Made by a program: the position numbers and the translations under genes. A stretch of DNA of 64,000 nt from Cysteiniphilum sp. JM-1 (lineage in GTDB: Bacteria > Pseudomonadota > Gammaproteobacteria > Francisellales > Francisellaceae): the NCBI RefSeq assembly GCF_008711525.1, contig NZ_VXKS01000001.1, positions 62,001 through 126,000 of the forward strand, written 5' to 3'. Numbering within the stretch: position 1 is the stretch's first letter; every line of letters begins with the position of its first letter. Under the pieces are notes generated by a model. It was not told the origin of the DNA. It ran no database searches and was given only the letters and a program-made list of their open reading frames with translations. Positions 26,433 through 35,419 of the stretch are shown one piece after another.

Positions 26433-27663
26433 TGTAATAATCCTTAAAAATCAACGAGGTATTAATACCACCAAAAGCAAAATTATTACTCATAACGATT
26501 TTTGTTTTAAGTTTTTTTGGATTCCCAATAATGTAGTTAAGATCGGCGCAAGACTCATCGACCTTTTGCAAATTTGCCGTTGGCATAAATTCACCTTCTT
26601 TCATCATCATAATCGATAACCATGACTCAAGTGCGCCACAAGCACCTAATGTATGACCAAAATTACCCTTTAGTGAACTGATAGGCGTTTTAGCGCCAAA
26701 CAAGGTAAAAGTCGCCTCACTTTCAGCGATATCACCGCGATCAGTTGCCGTACCATGAGCGCAAATATAACCGATATCATCGGCATTAACCTTAGCATCT
26801 GCCATCGCAAGCTTCAAAGCCTCTACCATTTTTTGTGCCGTGGGTTGTGTGATATGTCTTGCGTCACAGTTTGTGCCAAAGCCGATAATCTCGGCATAAA
26901 TATTGGCACCTCTCGCCTTGGCGTGCTCATACTCCTCTAAGATTAACGTACATGCGCCTTCACCAATCACTAAGCCGTCACGTGCTTGATCGAAAGGTCT
27001 TGGTGTCATCTGCGGTTTATCATTTTGCTGACTTGTAGCAAACAAAGTATCAAAAATCGTCACTTGACTTGGGCATAATTCCTCAGCACCCCCTGCCAAC
27101 ATGATTTTTTGATAACCATGCTTAATCGCTTCATAGGCATAACCTATTGCTTGTGAGCTTGAAGTGCATGCACTTGATGTCGGGATCACGCGCCCCGTTA
27201 AACCAAAAATAAGCGCAATATTAACCGCACAAGTATGACTCATTGATTTTACATAAGTCGTCGCACTGACATTTTGAACGGTTTTTTCAGTCTCAATTTT
27301 AATCAGATCACACAAAGCTTGTGTGCTACCTGAGCACGAGCCAAAAGCGATGCCAACATTGCCACTTTCAAGTAGCGCTTTATGATCAAAAATTGCCGCA
27401 TCTTTCAAGGCATTCTCACTGGCAACAGTTGCTAGCTGAGCAACACGCCCCATTGAGCGGGTTTGTTTGCGGGTATAGTGTGCCGGCATCTCAAAATCAG
27501 TAATCGGTGCGCCTAAGTTGGTATGTAAGCCTTTGATTTCTTGCCATGCGTTAATTTTTTTTGTAGCCGTTTTGCCTTGAAGCAATGCCGATTTAATCGT
27601 ATGCCAGTCATTGCCTAATGCAGTAATACCAGCCATTCCAGTAATGACAACGCGCTTATTCAT
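26425..27663 (-). CDS. Beta-ketoacyl-ACP synthase, ApeO-like
   Basis: 412 residues, thiolase fold. The catalytic triad is Cys in TSSACTSSSQAIG, His in CAHGTATDRGD and His in GNFGHTLGACGALE. Many stretches, such as AGGAEELCPSQ, DGLVIGEGA and SNNFAFGGINTSL, closely resemble E. coli ApeO, the ketosynthase that extends aryl polyene chains on acyl carrier protein. It is the last of four overlapping genes in the order R-P-Q-O. The partner chain-length factor ApeC and the acyl carrier proteins are absent from this window. Confidence 0.85.
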   Translation of the reverse strand: MNKRVVITGMAGITALGNDWHTIKSALLQGKTATKKINAWQEIKGLHTNLGAPITDFEMPAHYTRKQTRSMGRVAQLATVASENALKDAAIFDHKALLESGNVGIAFGSCSGSTQALCDLIKIETEKTVQNVSATTYVKSMSHTCAVNIALIFGLTGRVIPTSSACTSSSQAIGYAYEAIKHGYQKIMLAGGAEELCPSQVTIFDTLFATSQQNDKPQMTPRPFDQARDGLVIGEGACTLILEEYEHAKARGANIYAEIIGFGTNCDARHITQPTAQKMVEALKLAMADAKVNADDIGYICAHGTATDRGDIAESEATFTLFGAKTPISSLKGNFGHTLGACGALESWLSIMMMKEGEFMPTANLQKVDESCADLNYIIGNPKKLKTKIVMSNNFAFGGINTSLIFKDYYNE

Positions 27664-28388
27664 ATCAAGCCACCATTAACTGATATTACTTGACGCGTGA
27701 TATAACTTGCTGCATCAGAACATAAAAAATTAATCACTGACGCAACTTCTTCAACCTTACCTGCCCGACGCATTGGAATATGCTTTTCAATCTCGTCTTT
27801 ATACTCTAAATCTTTAATCATATCTGTTTCAATTAAGCCAGGGGCTACGCAATTAACGGTAATTTTACGTTTAGCAAGCTCAAGCGCCAAGGCTTTTGTC
27901 GCGCCAATAATACCTGATTTTGCCGCACTGTAATTGACTTGCCCTTTATTGCCTGCAACTCCTGAAACAGAGGCTAATGTGACAATGCGCCCACCTTTTC
28001 TTAGCTGAATCATCGGCATCACACAAGGCTTAAGCACATTATAAAAGCCATCCAAATTGGTTTGAATCACGCGATCCCACATGGCATCTTCCATTGCTGG
28101 AAATGGCGCATCCTGACAAATTCCTGCATTATTCACAACTGTATAAAATGCGCCATTTTGCGCAATTTCAGTGTTTAATTTTTCATGACACGCCGCTCTA
28201 TCTTGTAGGTCAAATTGAATCAGTGATGCCTTGCCACCATTTGCCTCAATCACATGCTTGGTTTGATGAGCACCTTCAACATCGCTGTGATAATGAACTA
28301 CAACCTCAAAGCCAGATTGCGCCAGCATGATTGCAGCCCCTTGCCCAATCCCTTTGCTTGCCCCTGTCACTAATGCTCTTTTACTCAA
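27660..28388 (-). CDS. 3-ketoacyl-ACP reductase, ApeQ-like
   Basis: 242 residues, short-chain dehydrogenase. The NADPH motif is TGASKGIGQG, then NNAG, and the Ser-Tyr-Lys triad is in ASVSG and YSAAK. The stretch VNYSAAKSGIIGATKALALELAKRK is very close to E. coli ApeQ. It reduces the beta-keto group during elongation. It overlaps its neighbours on both sides by four bases. Confidence 0.87.
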   Translation of the reverse strand: MSKRALVTGASKGIGQGAAIMLAQSGFEVVVHYHSDVEGAHQTKHVIEANGGKASLIQFDLQDRAACHEKLNTEIAQNGAFYTVVNNAGICQDAPFPAMEDAMWDRVIQTNLDGFYNVLKPCVMPMIQLRKGGRIVTLASVSGVAGNKGQVNYSAAKSGIIGATKALALELAKRKITVNCVAPGLIETDMIKDLEYKDEIEKHIPMRRAGKVEEVASVINFLCSDAASYITRQVISVNGGLI

Positions 28389-28840
28389 AATACTTTCCCC
28401 TGAATAATTTCTGTAAACTCTTTATCACTTGGCTGATAGGCGCTAAATTTTGCTTGTGCAACACATTGATCCTGATGATGAATCTCACACATAAACACCC
28501 CCAGTGGATCACTTATAAACTCTTTATGCACCACAACCGTTAATACATCGCCTTCATCAAAGCTTGCACGCGTCGCTTTAAAATTACGCACGCTAATCAT
28601 AAACCCACGCCTTGGTGCGTGATCACTTTCATCGCCCTGGAAATAAGCTAACACAGCCGAAGCTTGCGCCATCATCTCAATGCCCACCCAAGCATATACA
28701 CCTTTAATCTCAGCATCATAAAAAATATGCTCGGGCGTAATTCTGGCAAGACAAACCGCCTTTTCTTGATCAACCTCCTGCAAGGAATCAATCAACTGCA
28801 TCGGTGGTGATTGTGGAATAATTTCATTTAAGTCATACAT
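28385..28840 (-). CDS. 3-hydroxyacyl-ACP dehydratase, ApeP-like
   Basis: 151 residues of hotdog fold from the ATG at 28840; a longer frame reaches 28873 but runs into the upstream gene. QSPPMQLIDSL and YAWVGIEMMAQASAVLAYFQ with the conserved acidic residue match ApeP dehydratases. It removes water from the hydroxyacyl intermediate. Because no enoyl reductase is in the set, the double bonds would stay in the chain, as expected for a polyene. Confidence 0.82.
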   Translation of the reverse strand: MYDLNEIIPQSPPMQLIDSLQEVDQEKAVCLARITPEHIFYDAEIKGVYAWVGIEMMAQASAVLAYFQGDESDHAPRRGFMISVRNFKATRASFDEGDVLTVVVHKEFISDPLGVFMCEIHHQDQCVAQAKFSAYQPSDKEFTEIIQGKVF

Positions 28841-28847
28841 AATAAAC

Positions 28848-30041
28848 TTAGCTTCCTTTATTAGCTCTAGCAATAATCAAGCTGACATTATTACCACCAA
28901 ATGCAAATGAGTTACTTAAAAAACAAGGCTTTTGCCAAACACTCTCTTCGTTGGTTAATTTAATCTCTGCTAACTCACGATCCAACTTAGCCGTGCTGAT
29001 TTGTGCAGGCAATCTATGATTTGGGTTGTACTCTTTAGATAATAATAGTGCACAAAGTGCTAACTCAGTCGCACTTGCCGCACCTAATGTATGCCCAGTT
29101 AAAGGTTTTGTTGAACTACATAAGACATTTTTACCAAACACTTCAAAAATGGCCTTACTCTCCATCTGATCATTTTTTGGCGTTGCCGTACCATGCGCAT
29201 TGACATAGGCAATATCATCTGGATTAAGATTGGCATTTTTTAGTGCGTTTAACATTGCTTGTTTTGCCCCTAATCCTTCAGGATCGGGAGAAGTAATATG
29301 GTAAGCATCGGAAGCTTCCCCTCCGCCTAAAAGTACTAAATCAGCTGGGGTTTTGCTTAACACAAATAACGCGGCACCTTCGCCAATATTAATGCCATCA
29401 CGATCTTGCCCAAAGGGTTGGCAAATGCCTTTTGCCACGGAGTCTAAAGCATCAAAACCATTAAGCGGCAATTCAGATAAACTATCTGCCCCGCCAACAA
29501 TACAGATATCACATAATCCTGAATTGATTAAACGCTTTGCCGAGAGAAAGGCCTTGCCACTTGAAGAGCATGCTGTTGAGATTACATAACAAGGGCCTTT
29601 AGCCTCAGCAAGCTCAGCAATAAGCTCTGCCATTGTGCCAAATTCTTGCTGGTGATAATGAAAATTAGCAAGCATTTCTCCTGTTTGCATATAATGCGTA
29701 AATGACTTCTCACCCTCTAAAATGCCCGAGGTACTTGTGCCTAAAATAACGCCTATCCTATGTCGATCCGTTTTCTTTGCTAACGCATCATACACAGGCT
29801 TAATTTCTTGAAATGCCTTAAACAACATCCGGTTATTATGGCAATCAATTGCCTGATACTGACTAGGCAATGCGTTTAATTGACAATTTACCTTGCCAAC
29901 ATAAGTTTGCCGCCGACTAAAAAGCTTATCATATGGCACCAATGGCGAAACATTCGTCAACAGTGCTTTAGCGACTTCTTGTTTATTATTACCAAGCGCA
30001 TTTAACACGGCAAAATCATTGATATAAATAGGATCCCGCAT
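28848..30041 (-). CDS. Beta-ketoacyl-ACP synthase, ApeR-like
   Basis: 397 residues from the ATG at 30041, which lies right after the yqiA stop; an ATG at 30095 would overlap that gene by 53 bases. The ketosynthase triad is intact: Cys in VISTACSSSGKAF, His in NAHGTATPKND and His in KPLTGHTLGAAS. The protein resembles ApeR of aryl polyene clusters, proposed to start or help chain synthesis. It is the first gene of the R-P-Q-O block. Confidence 0.82.
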   Translation of the reverse strand: MRDPIYINDFAVLNALGNNKQEVAKALLTNVSPLVPYDKLFSRRQTYVGKVNCQLNALPSQYQAIDCHNNRMLFKAFQEIKPVYDALAKKTDRHRIGVILGTSTSGILEGEKSFTHYMQTGEMLANFHYHQQEFGTMAELIAELAEAKGPCYVISTACSSSGKAFLSAKRLINSGLCDICIVGGADSLSELPLNGFDALDSVAKGICQPFGQDRDGINIGEGAALFVLSKTPADLVLLGGGEASDAYHITSPDPEGLGAKQAMLNALKNANLNPDDIAYVNAHGTATPKNDQMESKAIFEVFGKNVLCSSTKPLTGHTLGAASATELALCALLLSKEYNPNHRLPAQISTAKLDRELAEIKLTNEESVWQKPCFLSNSFAFGGNNVSLIIARANKGS

Positions 30042-30042
30042 T

Positions 30043-30615
30043 TTATGAATCACACACCGTTGAATGAACTGTAAGAAACTGACGGATTGCATCAAAGCTT
30101 ACCTCTATATCACTATAGGCATGCCCTTGACCAGATTTAAGATCGATCTGCGCACCGTTAAAGGCTTCTAGCGCCAAATTTATTGGGGTCGTTTGATCAT
30201 CTTCTTGTAACAACAGTAGATAATCTGACAATGAGGATAATTGCTTTGGCATTGCATTAAATAATGCCATCGCTTCATCATGCATATGGTTATACGCAGG
30301 CATTTGCGCGATTAAATCTAAGCGTGCCGCTGGGTTAATCAAAATCACCTTAATAACATCATCACGCGTTTGCTTCAATAAGTGCGCCATATAACCACCC
30401 AATGAACTACCAATAATTACTTTATTATCAGCCTTTGCGTCATCGAGCAGCTTATGAGTGAGATCAAGTGCAGCTTTTGTTTGCATCGGTAACTCAGGTG
30501 CATCGATCGATGCTTCTGGAAATTGATCATTTAGCCAAGCTTTAAGCTTTTGTGCTTTGGGCGAGTTAGGTGAGCCTTGAAAGCCATGTAAGTAGAGAAA
30601 ATAATTATTTGTCAT
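30043..30615 (-). CDS. yqiA: YqiA-type alpha/beta-hydrolase esterase
   Basis: 190 residues. YLHGFQGSPNSPKAQKLKAWL is the family N-terminus, GSSLGGYMA holds the nucleophile serine, and GQGHAYSD the catalytic histidine. YqiA (UPF0227) is a small cytoplasmic esterase that hydrolyses acyl-CoA or acyl esters. It stands just before the ketosynthase block and probably shares its transcript, so a chain-release role is possible but not shown. Confidence 0.82.
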   Translation of the reverse strand: MTNNYFLYLHGFQGSPNSPKAQKLKAWLNDQFPEASIDAPELPMQTKAALDLTHKLLDDAKADNKVIIGSSLGGYMAHLLKQTRDDVIKVILINPAARLDLIAQMPAYNHMHDEAMALFNAMPKQLSSLSDYLLLLQEDDQTTPINLALEAFNGAQIDLKSGQGHAYSDIEVSFDAIRQFLTVHSTVCDS

Positions 30616-30630
30616 CCATCCACCCTCTTT

Positions 30631-32328
30631 TTATCGCAACATATATTGCCAACAGTTAATCAAATGATAGCCTGTTGTTGATTTAACATCATCAAAGCCT
30701 ACAGCACCTTCACTATCAACATATTCAATCGGTAAATTATGCTTAAGAAATACCGTTGAAAAAATATTCAAGGCATTATCTAAGCGCTCATAATTTGCTG
30801 TCATTGCCAAATAACGCATATACTCCAACATTGGCCAAATGCGATATTGTGTATCTTTAGACGCATCATTTAAATTGGGCCTAATAAACCCACAATCATT
30901 TATGCCAACTTTAGTCGCCGCTTGATATAAGCCAACATGATCACTCATTATATCAACATCAACGCCCAACGCTTGTGCCTCAACAATCAAACTACTCCAC
31001 TCAAAGCTATGCCCTGGCTCAAATAGTGCGCTTTTATCTTCTCTAGAATATTCGCGCATCAAGCTTCTTTCATGGTCAAAAAATAGTGCAATAATCTTCT
31101 GATATAACGCTTCAGCGAGGGTTTTAAAACTTGGATTTTGAGTGTGGCGGTATGCGCCTAAATACGCTTCAAAGAGATGCATTAATGAATTTTGTCCAAT
31201 GACACCACGTTGATCTTTGAGCGCTTTGAAATCGTCTGCAATAAACTTTTGCGTGATTAGCTTATTAACATGCTCGATGCCCTCGCTAATCACTTGCTCT
31301 TTAAACGTGCTATATAGCACTGACAAGGAAAACAAGACAAAAGCATACTCATACAGATCATTGTCATTTTTTGAGCTTTGCGTTTTAATCCAAACTTTGC
31401 TGTGCTCATTGAAATATTGCGATTTCATCACTTGATATAGTTTATAGGCATACGCGTTAGCAGCTTGCGTATTTGTTAACTCACCATAGGTCAATAGAAA
31501 GAATAAACTACGTGTTTGACATAATAAGCGTGTATTAGCCTGATCTATTTTTTGTGGGGCATTTAAAAACTCAGGCGCATACCCCAACTGATCAATCGCT
31601 TTTATCAACAACTGATAATAGGCATCAATAGCAGCTGTCATCTGTTCGTTATGATTTTTAACCTTAACTGCCGCATAAACCTTAGCAAAAACTCCATCAA
31701 TATTCAACGAGCTCGTATCAATAATCAATGCATCTTCAGCAGGTCTCAATGGCGCCACTTCACGATTGCGATCCTGATGATCACGTGCTTCAAGTTGCGT
31801 TAATATCTCTGTAAAGTCGGCTTTTTGACCTTTAGCGATAAGCTCATCATAGCGCCTTTGGGCGCGAATTTTACTATCAGCTTCTAAGAAGAATTTGTGT
31901 CTTGCGTTGGGAAAAACCACCGTCCCCATATCGCGTCCATCGGCAACTAGACCTCTAACACCTTGAGCAAAAGCCTGCTGACAAGCCAGTAATGCATCGC
32001 GCACTATTGAGATCTTGGCAATCTTTGATGCCATCATCCCCGTTTGTTCTTGACGAATACGCATAGTGACATCCACGCCATCTAAAAAAGCTTTTGTTTG
32101 ATTGCCCTCAACGGCAAAGTGAATATTTAATTGCCTCAGTTCATCATACAGCAAATGCTCATTACTTATATCAATCCCATGATCAAGCACATAAAGTGCT
32201 GCCAAGCGGTAAATCGCACCACTATCCAACAATGCATAATCAAGCTTCTGTGCTAATAGGCGTGATAACGTCCCCTTGCCGACGCCACTTGGACCATCAA
32301 TGGTAATAATTTCAACTTTATTTGACAT
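30631..32328 (-). CDS. cmk: Cytidylate kinase fused to an AGE-family sugar epimerase/isomerase domain
   Basis: 565 residues, more than twice the usual 220-230 of Cmk. Residues 1 to about 222 are a complete CMP kinase: GPSGVGKGTLSRLLA, LDSGAIYR, ADGRDMGTVVFP, the RAQRRYDEL lid and PLRPAEDALIIDTS. From about 230 on the sequence follows the alpha/alpha-barrel N-acylglucosamine 2-epimerase family. H384 in MHLFEA, H440 and E443 in EPGHSFEW, W498/E502 in WPMLE and H555 in GYHL match the catalytic set. There is no frameshift or stop between the two parts. The kinase makes CDP from CMP. The sugar substrate of the second half is unknown. Confidence 0.85.
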   Translation of the reverse strand: MSNKVEIITIDGPSGVGKGTLSRLLAQKLDYALLDSGAIYRLAALYVLDHGIDISNEHLLYDELRQLNIHFAVEGNQTKAFLDGVDVTMRIRQEQTGMMASKIAKISIVRDALLACQQAFAQGVRGLVADGRDMGTVVFPNARHKFFLEADSKIRAQRRYDELIAKGQKADFTEILTQLEARDHQDRNREVAPLRPAEDALIIDTSSLNIDGVFAKVYAAVKVKNHNEQMTAAIDAYYQLLIKAIDQLGYAPEFLNAPQKIDQANTRLLCQTRSLFFLLTYGELTNTQAANAYAYKLYQVMKSQYFNEHSKVWIKTQSSKNDNDLYEYAFVLFSLSVLYSTFKEQVISEGIEHVNKLITQKFIADDFKALKDQRGVIGQNSLMHLFEAYLGAYRHTQNPSFKTLAEALYQKIIALFFDHERSLMREYSREDKSALFEPGHSFEWSSLIVEAQALGVDVDIMSDHVGLYQAATKVGINDCGFIRPNLNDASKDTQYRIWPMLEYMRYLAMTANYERLDNALNIFSTVFLKHNLPIEYVDSEGAVGFDDVKSTTGYHLINCWQYMLR

Positions 32329-32445
32329 CTAAAATAAATCCTAAGCGCGATACGCGAGTCTTTGCCCAATTCTACTATCTATTGTTTCAGAAACCAATCT
32401 ATAATACCCCTTATAAGCACTTTCAACTTAACTAGGAATATAATA

Positions 32446-32862
32446 ATGACAGATATTCGCTGGCTGCAACGCTTTGACAATTATCAAAAAGCACTCTCGC
32501 AATTACAAAGTGCCGTCAAGCTAGCACATCAAAGACCTTTGTCATTACTTGAAAAGCAAGGTCTTATTCAAGCCTTTGAATATACCCATGAACTCGCTTG
32601 GAAAACATTAAAAGACTTTCTTAAACATCGCGGCAGTACCGAAGATATTTTCGGATCAAAAGATGCAACAAGGCAAGCATTTACCAATGGCTTAATTGAC
32701 AAGGGTGATATTTGGATGCAAATGATTAAAAGTCGCAATTTAACCTCTCACACTTATGATGAAAGCACGGTCGAAGAAATTGCTACATTGATCTTAAATG
32801 AATATATCAGCTGCTTTACTGAGCTTGCCGAAACATTAAAAAACCTAACAGCAAAAGAGTAG
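32446..32862 (+). CDS. HEPN-domain protein, HepT-type toxin or HI0074-like partner
   Basis: 138 residues from the ATG at 32446, with AGGA nine bases upstream; a longer frame to 32362 lacks a ribosome site. The helical domain matches the HI0074 family of nucleotidyltransferase partners. It contains R97-x4-H102-x-Y104 (RNLTSHTY), the R-x4-H-x-Y motif of HepT RNase toxins. In that system the tyrosine is AMPylated by the MNT antitoxin. The MNT gene follows four bases later, so the two form a pair. Confidence 0.85.
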   Translation: MTDIRWLQRFDNYQKALSQLQSAVKLAHQRPLSLLEKQGLIQAFEYTHELAWKTLKDFLKHRGSTEDIFGSKDATRQAFTNGLIDKGDIWMQMIKSRNLTSHTYDESTVEEIATLILNEYISCFTELAETLKNLTAKE

Positions 32863-32866
32863 CAAC

Positions 32867-33169
32867 ATGCCTTACGGATTAACGGATAAAACGCTTGCTG
32901 CAATTACCCACGCGATAAGTCAGCAGCCAAAGATTACAAAAGCTATTTTGTATGGCTCACGCGCCAAGGGAAACTATCACACTGGTTCTGATATTGATCT
33001 GACACTTGTTGGAGATGATCTAACAGTGAAGGATTTATTTCAACTTGAAGAAGCTATTGATGCGCTTTTCCTGCCTTATTTGTTTGATCTATCGATTTAT
33101 ACACAATTAACCAACCCTGAGCTTAAGTCACATATTGATCGCCATGGTATTACACTATTTACACGTTAA
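32867..33169 (+). CDS. Minimal nucleotidyltransferase (MntA-type antitoxin)
   Basis: 100 residues. AILYGSRAKGNYHTGSDIDLTL holds the G30-S31-x10-D42-x-D44 motif of Pol-beta-like MNT proteins. In HepT-MntA (type VII) modules the MNT protein inactivates the HEPN RNase by AMPylation. The gene overlaps the end of serC on the opposite strand by 11 bases. Confidence 0.87.
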   Translation: MPYGLTDKTLAAITHAISQQPKITKAILYGSRAKGNYHTGSDIDLTLVGDDLTVKDLFQLEEAIDALFLPYLFDLSIYTQLTNPELKSHIDRHGITLFTR

Positions 33170-34208
33170 GCGTTTCAAATTCACACATCACTGAAACAAG
33201 CTGCTCTACAGCCTTAAGCTCAATTGCATTATATAAGCTGACACGCACACCACCGACACTGCGATGCCCGGCAATGCCATAAACACCTTGGCTATCGGCA
33301 AAGCTTAGAAATTTAGCCGTTAAATCATCGCTTGGTAGTTGAAATACAATATTCATGGGTGAGCGATTATGCAGCGAAACATTATTGCTAAATAGTTTTG
33401 ATTGATCAATTGTCTCATAAAGTAGCGCAGCTTTACGCGCATTCTTCTCAGTAACAACATCTAACCCGCCTTGTTTGATTAAATCAGCAAGTACCAGCTC
33501 CATTGCTGCCCAAGCAAACATATCTGGCGTATTATACAAAGAATCCGCCTGCTGCATTGCCTGATAGCTTAACACAGCCGGAATCGCCTTTTGCTTGATA
33601 TTTTCAATCAATGCTTTTTTAATTAAAACAACCGTCACACCCGGCAAACCAATGTTTTTCTGCGCTCCAGCATAAATCACATCATATTTTGCGACATCGA
33701 TGGGCTTTGATAAAAAACTTGAAGACATATCACAAACCAACGGCAGATTAGTCTCAGGAATCTTTTGCCATATCACGCCATCAATGGTCTCATTTTCTGT
33801 GTAATGAATATAATCATAGCCATCTACAATATGATCAATGACATTATCTACACCCTCAATCGGATCGACTTCAATAAATTTTTTTGCCTCTTTAATTGCT
33901 GCAGCTGCCCAGTAACCACTATTGATATATAGCGCCCTGCCATTTTGCTTAAGGTTCATTGGAACAGCGGCAAACTGCGCACTAGCTCCTGCTGGCATGA
34001 GCAGTATTTCATAACTCTCAGGCAACGCTAACAAAGTACGCAAATGCCGCTTAATCTTATTATTGATCTCAGCAAACAACTGATCACGATGCGACAAGGA
34101 CAACAGCGATAAACCGGTATCGTGGTAGTTTAAAACCATTTGGCTCAACGCTTGATAAATAGACTCTGGCAAACTCGCAGGACCTGCGCAAAAATTAAGT
34201 TGATACAT
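33159..34208 (-). CDS. serC: Phosphoserine aminotransferase
   Basis: 349 residues, class V aminotransferase. NFCAGPASLP is the family start; PLP-binding Lys lies in YAGAQKNIGLPGV; GHRSVGGVRVSLYNA is near the end. It makes phosphoserine from 3-phosphohydroxypyruvate and may also act in vitamin B6 synthesis. No other serine genes are adjacent. The gene stands between the TA pair and the broken outer-membrane gene. Confidence 0.94.
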   Translation of the reverse strand: MYQLNFCAGPASLPESIYQALSQMVLNYHDTGLSLLSLSHRDQLFAEINNKIKRHLRTLLALPESYEILLMPAGASAQFAAVPMNLKQNGRALYINSGYWAAAAIKEAKKFIEVDPIEGVDNVIDHIVDGYDYIHYTENETIDGVIWQKIPETNLPLVCDMSSSFLSKPIDVAKYDVIYAGAQKNIGLPGVTVVLIKKALIENIKQKAIPAVLSYQAMQQADSLYNTPDMFAWAAMELVLADLIKQGGLDVVTEKNARKAALLYETIDQSKLFSNNVSLHNRSPMNIVFQLPSDDLTAKFLSFADSQGVYGIAGHRSVGGVRVSLYNAIELKAVEQLVSVMCEFETLNV

Positions 34209-34355
34209 TTTATGTGAATTGGTGCATTAAAATTGCTGAAAATTATATATTACTCGCACCTTATTTTGCAGTGTTTATTGAAGCATCTTTCTATTCCATT
34301 TACCAACTGTTAAAGGTTATACTCACCTTGAGTAATTCACCAAAGGAAAGTATCT

Positions 34356-34994
34356 ATGAAAAAAATATTAAGCCTCACGGCATTATGCCTATTATCAACA
34401 TCCGTTTTTGCTCAGAGCGCCCAAACAGGTCTTGTTATTGGTGCATCAGCAGGCGCTGCTTAGACTGCCAGCTATGATTCAAGCGGCATTACCAGCAATA
34501 CCACCAAAACAGAAGGCGGACCAATAAGCAGTGTCATGATCGGTTATGACCTTGCTTTAAATCAACATATTAGCGTAGGTTTGGAGTCTGGCTTTGGTTA
34601 TGGCTATGATCTAGCGTCACTCAAAGCCGACGGTTCAGACAAATCAATGCTCAATCAATGGTATATTCCACTTCTTGTCGCCGGCAAATATACATTCACT
34701 AATGGCGTTAATGTTTTTGTTAAAGGTGGTGCAACTTACGTCCATCAAGATATCACCAATATGGGTGCCTATTTCGCACCTAATGTTGACAGGAGTAACT
34801 CTGACTTTCTACCAACCATTGTTGCAGGTGCTGGTTATAAATTTCAAAATGGGATTAATATTGGTGGACAGTTTAGTTACTTATTTGGCTCAACCGCAAA
34901 AATACGCTCTGGTGACTCGCTCCATAATAGCGATGTTAAAGTGATGGCAAGCGCGAGCTTAAGCGCCTATATCAGCTATACATTACCAATGTAA
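34356..34994 (+). pseudogene. Outer-membrane beta-barrel protein interrupted by an in-frame TAG
   Basis: AAGGAAAG precedes an ATG at 34356 that starts a clear signal peptide ending SVFAQS. Codon 36 (34461-34463) is TAG. The same frame then continues without further stops to 34994, for 213 codons in total. The rest shows alternating strands and aromatic ends (VGLESGFGYGY, FVKGGATYVHQD, AYISYTLPM) typical of an eight-stranded OmpA/OmpW-like barrel with a C-terminal membrane-anchor pattern. A single C-to-T change of CAG would produce this. Everything else looks intact, so the mutation is recent, is read through, or is a sequencing error. Confidence 0.75.
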
Positions 34995-35012
34995 TTGCTC
35001 AGCCCCAGATAT

Positions 35013-35037
35013 AAAAAAAGCGACACTAGGTCGCTTT
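35013..35037. terminator. Terminator of the str operon
   Basis: AAAGCGAC-5 bases-GTCGCTTT forms an 8-bp stem. On the minus strand a run of seven T follows, 40 bases after rpsJ. The same hairpin may end the converging outer-membrane gene. Confidence 0.8.
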
Positions 35038-35077
35038 CAAGAATTGCCACTCTTTTAAAGCGGCTTAGATAATGGTC

Positions 35078-35401
35078 TTAGCTTAAGCTAATTTGCACAT
35101 CAACACCAGCAGCGAGATCAAGCTTCATTAAGGCATCAACTGTTTTTTCAGTTGGCTCAACGATGTCGATCAAACGCTTATGCGTTCTGATCTCATATTG
35201 ATCACGCGCATCTTTGTTAACGTGTGGAGAAATCAATACAGTGAAACGCTCTTTGCGTACTGGTAAAGGGATAGGACCTTTTACTTGTGCGCCAGTTCTT
35301 TTCGCTGTCTCAACGATCTCTTTTGTTGAAAGATCTATTAATTTATGGTCAAACGCTTTCAAGCGGATGCGAATGCGTTGGTTACTAATATTTGTTGCCA
35401 T
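35078..35401 (-). CDS. rpsJ: 30S ribosomal protein S10
   Basis: 107 residues from the ATG at 35401, with AGAAGG ten bases upstream; the TTG three codons earlier is too near. [50 protein letters not shown] and the C-terminus are standard S10. In most bacteria rpsJ opens the S10 operon (rplC, rplD and so on). Here it ends the str operon and a terminator follows. Confidence 0.97.
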   Translation of the reverse strand: MATNISNQRIRIRLKAFDHKLIDLSTKEIVETAKRTGAQVKGPIPLPVRKERFTVLISPHVNKDARDQYEIRTHKRLIDIVEPTEKTVDALMKLDLAAGVDVQISLS

Positions 35402-35419
35402 TTTATTCAAACCTTCTAA

